DNA of 64,000 bases from Floccularia luteovirens. Its lineage: Eukaryota; Basidiomycota; Agaricomycetes; Agaricales; Squamanitaceae. A model generated the notes under the pieces. It was not told the origin of the DNA. It did no database searches and worked only from the letters and a program-made list of their open reading frames with translations. Both the position numbers and the translations under genes were made by a program. The stretch covers positions 1,488,001 to 1,552,000 of the forward strand of contig VSJF01000003.1 in assembly GCA_009739215.1 (NCBI GenBank), in the 5' to 3' direction. This document shows, one piece after another, positions 12,001-24,139 of the stretch (its first letter is position 1; each line of letters starts with the position of its first letter).

Positions 12001-12912
12001 CAGAGTCAAGCGTGCTCGTATCAGAAGCTGTGTTACTTACGCTTTCGGACGGGGGTGTAGAATGATTTTGCTGTATGTATTTTCGATACCGTCCTGTGAA
12101 CCGTTGTCATCAGGTTTAAAGTTGAATTATTGAACCTACATTCTGGGTGTTGCTTGTACAAATACGTTCAACATGTTCATGCTAATCGACGATCCACTAT
12201 CTGCCACATATTCTTTCTCTTTCAATTCTCCAGCCAGAAGTTTTTTCAGAAGCCTGAGTAGTTATCCTAACTACGACGGGTAGAGAAAACAAAAGATTGA
12301 ACATACCCAAAATTTACTTCTTGTACGTGTACAACGCGTACTTTTACGTTTTTGGGCATTCTTGACCTGCCATTCTTGTCCCAGGATAAAGTGAACTGGA
12401 GGTATCAAGGATCTTACTGAGGTACGAGGGAAGAGGAGAGTCATTCCTTACTTCTTGTGATGAGAAACTGTACCGCACAGTAGAGTAGAGATTTTTTTTC
12501 CCGTCAAAAGCTGAGATGGAGCGTCTTCAGAAATCACACTCATCGTACAATTTTAAATGTCACTCGCCAGCAGGAGGGTTGAAGAGATGAGAGTTTTCAT
12601 TCTGCATGCGCATTACTACTTCAGTACATTTTGTTGACCCAATTCTAAAATCTGGTTTCGTATCCCATTCGGGTAGGATCGCTTCAAATAGTGTGGCGTC
12701 GTTAGATTTTGGGCTAGGTGATTGAGTAGAGACCAAGGTCGACTTACATACTAATAGATGTTCATTCTCAGCATATTTCATCAATTGTATGCTAGTTCAA
12801 ACGCACCGTCATAATGATGGACAAAGCCTTGTGGCCAATCCATGTGGTATGCATTAGTGATAGCCCTCACGGGCTGCCCGATTGTACCGTAAGGACGACG
12901 AGCTGTGTTCAT
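9088..12912 (-). CDS. AGO: Argonaute (RNA interference slicer)
   Basis: Twenty-five exons join in phase to exactly 816 codons (815 aa), from MNTARRPYGTIGQ to a C-terminus after YYADVLASFF. Domains in order: N domain, linker (AFDGKKNLYS, LELWRGYFQSVRPT), PAZ (from about 11.88 kb), MID, and PIWI. All four catalytic positions of the slicer tetrad are visible: GADVSHPGP, the glutamate finger in RTEIIQDM, YRDGVSEG, and the His of TSRPSHY. It is predicted to bind small RNAs and cut complementary transcripts. There is no Gly/Arg-rich N-terminal extension. One exon is 6 nt (10825-10830) and another 15 nt (9323-9337). One intron (12563-12525) is only 39 nt; an alternative splice there would use a GC donor at 12567. 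A TATA box lies about 120 bp upstream. Confidence 0.95.
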
Positions 12913-13364
12913 CTGTACCTGTATGGGTTTGATGAAGTGATGATCAAGATCAGTGCAGAAAACGAAAATGAGGCCGTATAACTGTAAGTGAGCTGCAAAG
13001 CTTCAATAACGGCGTTGATGATGGCAAACTTTATATATTCGATATTATTGGTTACGTGTTATGGACAAAAGAATCACGGAATCAGTGGATTTTACAACTC
13101 CTCCGCCCATCAATACACGTGATCATCGATCAATGGTGATAGGGCAAGATTACATGCTTATCTTTATCCTGAAAGAATTCGATGTGGAAGCTACATTAAA
13201 AAAAGAGCATGTCAAAAACAATGAATACGTAGAGGTCATTTCATTATTAAAGTTGCGTTCATGTGCAAACAGAAAGATTGGATGGGGTATGTATGCGTTT
13301 CGTAAGTGTGTACGTATCAGCATTTCAAACATTACAAAATAGTTTTTTTTGCAATTTATTTAGC
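12913..13364. other. Intergenic region upstream of Argonaute
   Basis: About 450 bp between the Argonaute start and the EDC4 stop, both on the minus strand. It contains the Argonaute TATA element and leader. An open frame on the plus strand at 13061-13342 has no recognisable domain, and I regard it as chance. Confidence 0.5.
13029..13037 (-). promoter_or_regulatory. TATA box of the Argonaute gene
   Basis: On the minus strand the sequence reads TATATAAAG. It lies about 117 bp upstream of the Argonaute ATG, which is the first ATG downstream of it. This supports the short N-terminus. Confidence 0.55.
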
Positions 13365-16300
13365 TCAAGCGATAGCTTTTCGGCGAAGTGATTCTTGAAT
13401 ATCAGTTAAGATCCTAATTGTTTCAATTGTTGATGGCCCGCCAGGAAGGATAGAAAGTCTTTGTTTTGTTGTGGTCAGTAGATGTTGGACATTGGGAACA
13501 ACCCGCGGAATGAAGTCTGTAATCAATTTGTCCTGTCCAGATCGGGTAAGCAGGTGGTTCTTAAAAAGGTAAAAAAGAACCCACATCAGGGCGTAGAACA
13601 GCAATTGCTCGCTGCAACCACCAAAGTGACGTCTTATATGACTCGTCATTCGGAGGACTCTCTCCGACCACAGCGGAAAGCTAGAACCAGAAGGTTAATA
13701 ACGACAATAAGAGTTTGAAAATGAGACTAACCCTGTGAACTAGGGTGAGAACCACTGCTTGTGAAACAAGACATTGTCCGTTGAGGGGCATGACGAGGTC
13801 AGGATTCGTGCGAGCCAACAAATCTCTGAGTTTTGTTGCATCTTGTGTGTGAAGAACCCCTAGATACACTTCATCCCATTGCTCGGCTGGGACTGGCGGA
13901 GATCGCTCCTGATGAGGTTGCGATTGAGTAGCCTGAGGAATAGTGGCGGGGTGGGATGCTTGAGGAGCCGCTATGCTGGGAACGAACCAAGGACCATGCA
14001 TAGGCTGCTGCTGCTGTTGCTGTTGATAGGAGCCATGATTGTGGCTATAGTTGGATGGAGGTGGGTTTGTCGGTGGAAGGTTCTGATTGCGTAGATGTGA
14101 TTGGTTCAAATTGCCTTGAAGTGGCGGAACAACTCCGCCTGGTGAGCTGCGAGTTTGTTGAGATTGTTGTAAATGATGCATCGTGCCCGCGTTATTCAAG
14201 CTAAGGAATTTGACCTGTTCAGAAAGAGCCCTCACGGTAAGTTCCAATTCTCTGATCGAGGTCTACAGTTTCCATATTTAGTTCGGAACAAATATGGGAT
14301 TTCGTGAATTTACCTCATGGTTTCTAGCGGCCTCGTTTTGCCAGTTTGACAATTCATTCTTCATATTATGAACTTCGCCCCTTAGATCACGGAGCAGTTC
14401 TTGATGCAAAACTGACGACTGCTGAGAGTAAACAGGGATAAAGGTCTTCGTGATAGCGTCTTTGACATGTCTTTCAATGAGTGGCGTCAAGTTAGAGGAA
14501 AGAACATGAGCAAAGTGGCTGGATATGTCAGGTCGGAGGAGAAGTTTCTCCATTTCGATTGGAAGAGTCTTGATATTATTATCAGCAAAAAAGCTTAACT
14601 TGGAAGTCTTCTGAACAAACCTGACTGACAAGATCTACTAGACCCCGTCCAATGTGCTCGCTCAGGGCAGATTTAACTTCGTTCTTGGTGATTTTTTCCA
14701 GCGAAGGTAGAACGGAGTTCTGGACTTCATGTTTGACAGCCATTTCTACCACTCGAGTAGTATTCCTCGTGAGTTCTGTGGAAATCAATTTGATCAGGTT
14801 TTCCTGGCGCGCAAAGTCCTCGGCTTGCTCATGCGCACGAGCATCTTCAAGGCGCTGGTCTATTCACCCAATTGCATCAGTTTTATATTGAAGGGTGATT
14901 ACGGGTACTGACTTTGCTTATCCATTTCCTTGCCAAGAAGGCGACTGATACGCGCATGAATGTTTTCTTCAGTTTTCCTGATTTCCTTGGTGAGTGCTTG
15001 ACCAAGGGAAGAGTCGTTGATGATCGCTGAATCGGACAATTTCTTGTCCTTTTCTTTCACATCGTTCGGATTTTTGCCTTTATTCCCTCTATTTTTAGAC
15101 TCGGAGTACTGATTATTATCTCTAAAGTCACCTTCGGTTTCGGACGGTGGTGTTCGTGACCGTGGATTGAAGCTATTCGTAGGTGCTTGCTGTTGTGGAC
15201 CACCGACAGGTACCTGACCTCCTTGTCGCTGAACCTTGTTTTCGGTGACTTGAGGATTCGGTGGCTGGGGAAGTTGATAAGAGGGGAATTTAGCAGGAGC
15301 AAGGTGGAATGCCGATTCGAACCACTCCTTTCGGATCAAGATTTGGTCCACACCACTAGAATGAACTGAGAATGCGACTAAAGCAACTTCACCAGGAGTT
15401 ATTTTTGCTGCAACACAAGCAGCATGAGCTTCGTCACCATGAGGATCAGCATCGGGGGTTAAGATCACAAAGTGTATAGTGGATTTGGGTCCAATAAATT
15501 CTACAACCTGGTCGAAGAAGACTTTGCCATCTTCACTGCCAGAATAAGAGGGCTCTGAGCCAATTTTGAAGGCGATCAAGCTTTCACGACGACTGTTAGC
15601 CACCCAAAGCGTTTGGATCCGTGAATCGTATCGAACATGGCCGAACATGTCATTGTCTTCCTGTGCCCCATTGATGAACTTGATGTTTGATAATACAGTC
15701 TTCGTAGTCATTGATAGCAGCTGGAAAACGGTTCCGTTATTACGTCCAACTACTAATCCTCCATCAACAAAAGTCAAAGAAGAGGGAGTACCCTCGCCGC
15801 GAATTTTATGGGTTGCATATGGTATCCTCTCGTGCATATTCCAAATCGTGAGGGTTGAATCTTCTGATATGCTTGCAATCGAGTAATGCTGGACATCAAA
15901 ATCAAATGCAACTACCGGCTATAAATAACGGAATCAGTGGCAGAATAACAATCCAAAGTGGTAACATAGCATACGGAAGATACCATGTGTAAGAAACCAA
16001 TATGATGAAGATCTGCATGAGCAAGAGGCTGATTATGGGTGCTATGGGCAAGATCAAGAACAAATATTTTGTTTTCTGAAGCAACGGCCAAAGTATCCGG
16101 ATCTTTTGGATGCCACCTGACAGAACGAAGCGCATCTGAATCGCCGGTTGGCGGAACGCAGAGCAGAAGAAGACCACTAGATGCAATAAATGTATTAGGG
16201 AACGGCCATGACATAGATAATTTGTAAACTCACGGGACATCGTCAGTTATCACCTCTGGCAACTCCCATACCACAAAACCACCATCTGATGTGATACCAG

Positions 16301-18024
16301 CAAGCCTGTTAACAAAGACAGCCATGTCTGTAACACTTGAAGTTGTAGGGAACACTGAAGGTAGTTGTAAAAGTGTACGATCGCCACTAGAGCGCGAGAT
16401 TACACGAACACGACCTTCAATATAGATCAGTCTAGTGTTTTTACAGGTTAAAATACTGTACGAACCTCGTGTCATAGCATAGGCAACCCAGTGAGTAGCA
16501 CCAATCGTAGTTCCCGGCAAAAACATCGTTTCTTGTTTGACGAGGGCAATAGCAGTCGACTTTATTGCATCTCGAGGAGCAAGAATTTCTTCAAGTGGGC
16601 GTGATACATCATAAACAATATTTTGTACTTGTGGACTATAAGCAAGCAAGTTAGGCAACACCAACTTCAAAATAAGTATCGCTTACCTGGGACTAAGTTG
16701 ATTTTTAGTACCATATTTTGCTTGTGACACTGCAGCTTTCGCTTTGGTACCACCTCTCGGACCAGGAGAATTTTCTTTTTCCCGGCGTCCGAGATTTTGT
16801 GATTGCGTTAGAGGAGATCCCTGAAGCCCTTGGGGAGATTCTACTTGTCGCGCTTGTGATCGCTGAACGTGAGTTTTTGGGGGAGAGGTACGTGGAGGTG
16901 AGTTTGGTCTGTTTGAGATGGGCTTTGGCGGCAGAGGTGGTGGTGGTACTCTAGTTAGCGCGACCGGCTCCCCTTGGTTGAAATCTCCGCTGTTCAGATA
17001 AGTTTCATATGCCGGAACCTGGGCTTGTATTGAGGCTGGTGCTTGTTGTGCTGGTTGACCTCGTGTCAGATGTTCCAAGAGATTTTCCACTGATTGTCTT
17101 TTAGGGTCAGACACAGTCGACCAAGAACTCATGTCTTCATTTCCACTAGAAGCGCTTGCAGATTGTTGAGGAACTGCCTTTTTCTTGACGGCTGAAGGTG
17201 CAGTTGTTGTTGAGAGATGTTCAAATGCAGACGTGAAATCAAACATAGATCTACGAGGAGACGGGGGTTGAACTTGTTGCTGAGGTTGAGAGGTTTGTTG
17301 AACTGGTATTTGGATTCTGGCGGAAGATTCACTAGTCTGTTCATGTTGAGCGTAGGGGCGATAATCCCCTTCGCGCTGAGAAGATCCATAGGGTGGAGAT
17401 GGAGCTGCTGCAGGTTGAGCCGGCTGAGGGCCCCTTTGATTATCTGGAAATGATGATCTAGTTGGATTTCTAAATAACTTAGTTACATTAATATCATTGC
17501 GCTAAGATTAAGACTTACCCGGCCATTAATTGCTCGAGTAAAATTTTTCCTTGAGTCTCGTTATGAGTGGGAGATGCATTGGATCTTTGAGATGAGCCAG
17601 GAGGAGTTGGAACTTGCTGTGGTGCAGGGGGACCAGCACCTGAGCGAGCAGTCATACCGGATGAAGTGCCGCCAAGTAAAGATAAGAGTGCGCTCTGTCT
17701 GTCAGAGCTAACAGATGCGGCAGTCTGAGAAGTTGAAATAGTAGAATTTGTAGGTTCGTCGGTTAGTGACATTGATGGAGTAACCGGCGCAGAATTATTG
17801 AAATTTGTCTGATCTGCTGCGTGAGAAGCCTGTAGGGATGACTGCTGAGGGGTCTGCTGATCAGGTTGAGAACTGAGATGGTTGAAAAGCGAATCTATCT
17901 GGTTCGAAGATGAAGAGCTATCTTGGGGATGAGTGGTGTTAAACAACTGGTGTTGGGGTTGAGAAGATGGAGGAGTTGAAGCCCTCGAGAAGAGGTCTTG
18001 TAAAGCATTTGAACGATTGTCCAT
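13365..18024 (-). CDS. EDC4: EDC4/Ge-1-like enhancer of mRNA decapping (P-body scaffold)
   Basis: Eleven exons (first 18024-17519, last 13532-13365) sum to 4137 nt, about 1378 aa, close to the length of animal EDC4. The N-terminal third is Gln/Ser/Pro-rich and disordered. Next is a WD40-type beta-propeller (VRWHPKDPDTLAVAS, IASISEDSTLTIWNMH and similar blades), then a linker and a long helical/coiled-coil region. A poly-Gln tract near 14010-14030 precedes the C-terminal helical domain (LAVAS blades upstream; WWLQRAIAVLRPD and FIPRVVPNVQHLL at the end). Ge-1 proteins bridge DCP2 and XRN1 in P-bodies and promote decapping. The start at 18024 is preferred; an in-frame Met at 18108 gives a Lys/Gly-rich extension that looks like leader. 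The neighbour Argonaute lies downstream on the same strand. Confidence 0.85.
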
Positions 18025-18185
18025 ATCGTTCAATACGATGAGGGAAGGAAAGATAGTTGTGTTTCCTCTACTTTTCCTACCCTTGCCCTTGCCCTTCGCG
18101 CTGAACACGCACTAAACACGAGGCAAACTCTCCTTTCGGTTATTTCCGTATGGTCAGTGCGTTTCTTATGTCAGCATATCTATTA

Positions 18186-19561
18186 CTACAAAAGGCTATC
18201 TATCCTCTTTCCTAGATCTTCGTACCTTCTTCGTCTTGTAGGGTCTTGTCGTACTAATTCTTTCAACAGCACAACACAGTCTCTGCTTAAAGTCGCCACA
18301 TCAACTGAAGTCGCGAATTCCTCAATTAGCATTTGCTTGTAATGCACCAGAGATTCCATGCACCCTGTAGGTCAACGTAATTGTACACCCAATATGAAGG
18401 AAAGTGGAACATCATGACATACACTTGCTGTCTGGCTGTTCATCCAGGAGTTCTTGAATTATTGTTATCTCTCTTTCTAAAAGACTCTGATTTTTTCCTA
18501 AGTCGTTAATCGGGATTATCATTGGAAAACAGTCGGCCACCAAATATACTCGCCTGCCCCAATTAACCACCGATGATAAATCCAGACACTCTGATCCCTA
18601 GGCTCGGTGTACATGGCATTGTGAATTATTTCAAATTCTGCAATGGGTTACATTAGTTATTCGTATATGCTATAGTAGGAGAGCACAGAGAATACCCTCT
18701 TCCTTGGATTTCCCCTCGTCTAACTTCCCTGCTGCCCACATAGACCCTAGAACCTTTGACCGCTGGTGCCACGCGCTGAAATTAGAAAAATTTGCTTCGA
18801 TTTTGCGTGTGGTGTACGCCAATTCAGATTCTTCCGACTTTGGGTTTGGCATGTTGGTAAGGATGTATCTTCTGTAGTCCCATGCATGAACTGAGGCTCA
18901 TACATGAATATATATTTGAAACGATACGTTTGCACTCACAGTTTCTAGCATCTGCATCAAGCATCTTCTCGACAACGTAAAGTTCATTATCCCAGCATTG
19001 TTTCTTCCATTTTCCGAAGTCATCTTCACCTTCCGCAGCAGGGCCGTCGGGCACATTTTCAAGACACCACCTGCGGTGATTCCAGATCCAGTATACTTTG
19101 GGATAAGCCTTCAAAGCAGTCATGGTCATAGACAGATCGCTCGAGAGCATACTAAACTTCGTTTCTGGAGAACTGCAAGACAAATTAATGGGTCTCTTGC
19201 CAAAGTTGTAAGCATACCAATCTGCAAAGTACCCCTTAACAAGAATGGTACGACGATAATTCCAGATAGTATAAAACTCTGGATTTATTTGGAGAAGTTT
19301 AGTTGTCAGCTTCAAAGCCTCTTCCGACCAATCCATATTCTTCTTCTGCTCAAATTGAGAATGTAAATATGATAAGCAATACTATATGGCACACTCTGGT
19401 TAATAAATCTTCTGTTAGGTGGAGATACTCCTTGATCTTCTTCTGTTCTTTGATTTTCCTCGCCTCGATGTCTTCCCGGCTTTGACGCGTGCGTCTGATA
19501 CCATGCTGAAAATGCGACTCAGATAAATAGAAATGACCAACAAGGTGAAAACGCAAACCAT
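18186..19561 (-). CDS. BET4: Rab geranylgeranyltransferase (type II) alpha subunit
   Basis: Eight exons (19561-19559, 19505-19395, 19345-19233, 19172-18940, 18890-18696, 18637-18554, 18497-18423, 18364-18186) sum to 993 nt, 330 aa. Prenyltransferase alpha repeats are clear: NPEFYTIWNYRR, YPKVYWIWNHRRWCLE, ARNFHAWDYRRYIL, FSAWHQRS and DQSVWIYHRWLI. With the beta subunit and Rab escort protein it prenylates Rab GTPases. The first coding exon is the ATG alone; the conserved HGIRRTR begins the next exon. The intron 18553-18498 has a GC donor (CAG then GCGAGT). It is divergent from SYF1 with 112 bp between starts. Confidence 0.92.
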
Positions 19562-19673
19562 TATTGTAAAGAAGTAGCTGGAATGTTTAAACGCTTATAA
19601 TATGAGACCGTGAGAAAGTAGACTTGGTGTGTTATTTTGTGATTTACTTGATTTTTATTTGACCAGGAGCACT

Positions 19674-22600
19674 ATGCCTTCTGCTGTCTCAAAATTGCCA
19701 GAGTTAGAGGATTTGAAATGTCTCTTTCCTCTGACATTTCCTATCCCCAACCCTGTAACTCATCCACAACTCATATCAATCAAAGATATCCACCGCGAAG
19801 AGGATCTCCAGAGAAACCCGACTTCTTTTCGAGCATGGTGGACTGCTATCAACGCGACAAGGGATGCTTACTCTGCCTACAAAAAAACCGAACGCTCTTC
19901 AGATGTCGATGACGAGGTGAAAAGCCTTCTCGGCCCATTAGCGATGCCTCATTCGAGATTAACGCTACAACGTCTTACTTACCTCTACGAAGCAGCAATT
20001 GTTCAATTTCCGGGCTCGTTCAAACTTTGGAAATCTTACCTTCACATGCGCATGTCATTCGTTATGGGAAAGTTAGTAATCAAAAAGAGAGCGGGTGGTA
20101 AGAAAAGGCTGCCAGAGATGAAAGACGCGTTGGAAGACGAAATTGAGGATATTGAAGAATGGGAAAACCCTCTGAATCCTGTTGTTGGGTGGGAGGAGTG
20201 GAAATCTCTTGTGGCTACATTTGAACGAGCTCTTATGTGGCTACCAAAGGTATGCCAAAACTAAATCAACTTTGTTTGTTATATTGAGTTTATTTACAGC
20301 TACCCCGACTCTGGCTGCTTTATATTTCCATTTTCTTTCATCCAAATTGCCCTTCGCTCATCTCTTACACACATGCACGGCATACTTTCGATCGGGCATT
20401 ACGAACTCTTCCACCCTCCCTTCATGGTCGAATATGGACTCGCTACCTCCTCTGGGCGGATAGAAAGGGTGGAGCTACTACTGTTGCCGTCTATAGCCGG
20501 TACTTGGCTGTTGACCCCAGCCTTACCGAGAGATTCACAGGGCTACTCCTCTCACCAACAAGTTCTGCTCCTCGTCCACTCGAAGCAGCTAAACTTCTTT
20601 TATCTCTTGCCAGAAAGGCAGCACGAGGAGAATACGTTAGCCCTGAGGGGAAAAGTCCATATCAACTACTTGGCGACTTTATCGATGTTATTGAAAAGTT
20701 CTCAGATGAAGTTGGTTTGGATTTGGAGGAGACAATAGAATCTAACAAATCACTAGCTGAAGCGGAATCTGTGGTGGAAACAAATCCGGAGACAGTGTCT
20801 GTGGATGGTAAACTCATTCGGTTTGGTGGACCTGCCGCGCCGGTCAAATCGAACGGGAAATCGGCTGCTCCTTACGATGAAGACGAGGACCCTACCAATT
20901 CAAAAAAGCTAAATATTGAGAAGATCATACAAAAAGACGGTCTTGCTGTCTATAAGGACCAAGCCGGTCGGCTTTGGGCAGGTCTAGCTACCTACTGGAT
21001 CAAGCGAGCAGAATTCGATCGGGCTAAAGACACCTTCGAGGAGGGTCTAAGGACTGTATTAACAATTCGTGACTTCACTCAAATATTTGAATCTTATATT
21101 GAGTTTGGAGAGTCGCTGACAAATGCATTGATGGAAAGTTTAGAAGATGAAGAAAATGAGGAGGAGGCTGCTGAAATTGAGAAAGAACTGGATCTACGCA
21201 TGAAGGATATCGAAGACTTAACAGACAGACGGCCATTTTTAGTGAATGACGTTCTAATCAGGCGGAATCCAAATGATGTTCAAGAATGGGAGAAAAGAAT
21301 TGCGTTGTGGGGAGAGGATGATGAAAAGGTGAAATAATCCTTGTTGCAATCTTGTGCAAATGGTTGATGAATATCCTTTATTAGGTTGCCGAAACATATA
21401 CTACGGCCTTGGAAACAATCAATCCTCGCAGAGCGACTGCAAACTTCCACCGTCTTTATGTCAATTTCGCAAAGTTCTACGAGGAAGGTGGTACCGCCGG
21501 TCAAGCAGAATCCGATCTTGATAGTGCACGGAAAATTTTGGAAAAAGGAACTAAAGTGAATCTCAAGACAGTCGAAGACCTTGCTGAAGTGTGGTGTGAA
21601 TGGGCAGAGATGGAGCTACGTCATGAGTGAGATATTTCTACACTTAGAACTTGCAGTAAAACTAAATGACTATCAGGAACTATGACGAGGCTATTCGTGT
21701 AATGCAACGTGCCACCGCGATACCCAAAAATACTAAAATCAATTACCATGATCATGTAGGTTCTATTCACTGTATGTGAACGTAAATCTTAATGTATATT
21801 ATAGACTTTGTCTGCACAAGCACGGTTGTTCAAGTCATTAAAGCTGTGGTCCTTTTATGTCGACCTAGAAGAATCGATTGGAACCGTTGAGTCTGCCAAA
21901 GCGGTATATGACAAGATCTTGGAGCTGCGGATTGCGAACGCACAAATTATCGTAAATTATGCAGCTTTCTTAGAGGAAAACAAATACTTTGAGGAGAGTT
22001 TCAAGGTCTGAAAAAATTTTAATATGAAATCTTGATTACTATACTTATGTCACACTTTACAGGTTTATGAACGCGGTGTTGAACTCTTTACATTCCCCGT
22101 GTCATTCGAGATTTGGAACATATATTTGTCGAAGTTTGTGAAGAGACATGTAAGTTTGGTTTTCTCTTTATGTGTGATTCAAATTAACTGTATCTTACAG
22201 GGAGGTTCAAAACTTGAACGTGCCCGCGACCTATTTGAACAAGCGCTTGAAAAATGCCCACCAAAATCCTGCAAACCCCTTTTCCTAATGTATGCACAAC
22301 TGGAAGAGGATCATGGACTTGCAAAACGGTCCATGGCCATCTATGACCGAGCCACTCAAGTCGTAGCTGATGAGGACAAATTTGAGGTTTGTTCACCAAC
22401 TTTTATATTCCACAAACATCTCCAGACTTACATATTTATTTTATCAGATGTTTACCTTGTACATTGCAAAAGCCACAGCCAATTTCGGACTGCCCGCGAC
22501 AAGGCCTATTTATCAGCGTGCATTGGAAGGTAAGAGTAACACCTTCTCAGTGCCGGGAATTGTAGCTAACTAACGCAAAAAAAAAGTCCTCCCCGACCGC

Positions 22601-23071
22601 CAGACTGCAGAAATGTGTTTACGTTTCGCTGCCCTCGAAAGGAAACTTGGAGAAATTGACCGCGCAAGGGCAATCTACGCCCACGCATCTCAATTCTGTG
22701 ACCCTCGTGTCAATCCTGGCTTTTGGAGCGAATGGAACTCCTTCGAAATTGAAACTGGATCTGAGGACACATTTAGAGAGATGCTGCGGATCAAACGTAG
22801 CGTCCAAGCACAATTTAACACAGAGGCGAGTTATTTGGCTGCTCAGACGATGGCCGCACGGCAAGGAACAAAAAAGCCAGACGATAACGAGCCCACAGAC
22901 GCAATGGCTGCTGCAGAAAAACAGGCCGGTGGTGCTAAAGTACCAGCTTTCGTTGCTGCGAAGAAAACAGCACTTCCTGGTGCTGGCAACAAGGAACCGC
23001 AGGACGCTTCCGCCCAGCCACAGGTGGCTAATGATGACGAAATTCAGATCTCTGATGATGAAGATATGTGA
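19674..23071 (+). CDS. SYF1: Pre-mRNA-splicing factor SYF1 (XAB2 homologue)
   Basis: Nine exons (19674-20249, 20300-21328, 21385-21626, 21677-21755, 21805-22005, 22063-22149, 22201-22386, 22448-22529, 22587-23071) sum to 989 codons. The protein is a string of HAT/TPR helical repeats, for example [49 protein letters not shown] and [12 protein letters not shown]. It ends in an acidic tail ([12 protein letters not shown]). SYF1 is a scaffold of the NineTeen complex that activates the spliceosome; the human homologue also acts in transcription-coupled repair. An internal acidic insertion (near 20700-20900) is disordered. Confidence 0.93.
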
Positions 23072-23180
23072 ACTTGCTCACTCCAGGGTAGATAATCGTA
23101 TTTGTTATAGCATACTGTATTCCAATATAATCTCCCTGAGATAAGTAGTTGTTTGTGAATATCACTCTTTGGGGCGGATG

Positions 23181-24018
23181 TTACTTATTCCAACGTTCGA
23201 CTTCTACTGCACATATATCTTCCCATTTTGCATCCCAACTGTTGTCCCCGAGCCAGGGTTGTTCGGTCCACTTTGAAACAGCCTCTCGGGAAGTATCGAA
23301 AGACACTGAATGACTGCGCAAGGTTTCTACAATTTCTACATGCATATTTAGGGACCGATTATACGGAACGAGAATTTCGGGAATCGAGTTAACTGTAGAG
23401 TAGAATGATTATTAGTTCAAGTAATCGTTGGGATATACGGACTTGCCGAATTTTTCCAGCGACCAGGTAATCCATAATGGCTCGCTATGAACCCACTGCC
23501 ATCCTTTAGCTTTGTGAGCTTCTGGAACCAATGCTTCCATATTATCTACAACTGTGTTCATTTTGCGAAATTGTGCTTTCTGAGGAACTAGTCAATGGAT
23601 ATTCACCTAGAACATTGTAAACTTACTAGCTTTGTTACGACATTTTCCAAATCTGCTATACCCTTCTCGATAACTTCTAGTTTCGGACCCACGATTCTTG
23701 TCCGAGGACTATCAGGCATGGAAGCTAACATATTGCTAGTAATGTTCCATGAATCGCGGCATTGGCAGACAAAGTACGATTTTACTGTAGATCAGTCCTT
23801 GTGTCAACAACAGATTGCACAGCCTTTAATCCATCTATAAGCACAAGATCATCCCAAGTTTCTGTGATAGACTGAAGTTCTTGCAAATAGGTTCTTGTTT
23901 TGCGGTGGAAAGTGGATTCCGTTGTTCTGGACGGTGACGCTAAGCCGCTGGGCTGCTTGTGTTGAACAGGAGATGATGTCGGCGTGGAAGGTCCACGAAA
24001 AGACGCGAGGCGGCTCAT
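23181..24018 (-). CDS. Coiled-coil protein of unknown function
   Basis: Four exons (24018-23786, 23735-23627, 23579-23447, 23392-23181) join in phase to 228 aa. After a short Ser/Pro-rich N-terminus (starting MSRLASFRGPS) the protein is mostly helical. Likely coiled-coil stretches lie around TYLQELQSITETWDDL, VIEKGIADLENVVTKL and FRKMNTVVDNMEALV. The C-terminus is acidic and Trp-rich (WDAKWEDICAVEVERW). I do not recognise a named family. The helical pattern would suit a subunit of a tethering or BLOC-like complex, but that is a guess. Intron 23446-23393 has a GC donor (TCG then GCAAGT). It is convergent with SYF1 and divergent from SSF1. Confidence 0.7.
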
Positions 24019-24139
24019 TGGGATTTGAATCTGGAAAACCCAAGAGATTAGATGGTTTGTTTGGTAACGTCTTGAGTTCCAAACACCGACTGAATTTTAT
24101 CTTTTACACTTTTCCGAGCACTGTATCAGCAACAACCCC

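Noticed and set aside
13061..13342. Plus-strand frame of 93 codons upstream of Argonaute
   Set aside because: It overlaps the Argonaute promoter region and shows no recognisable protein feature.
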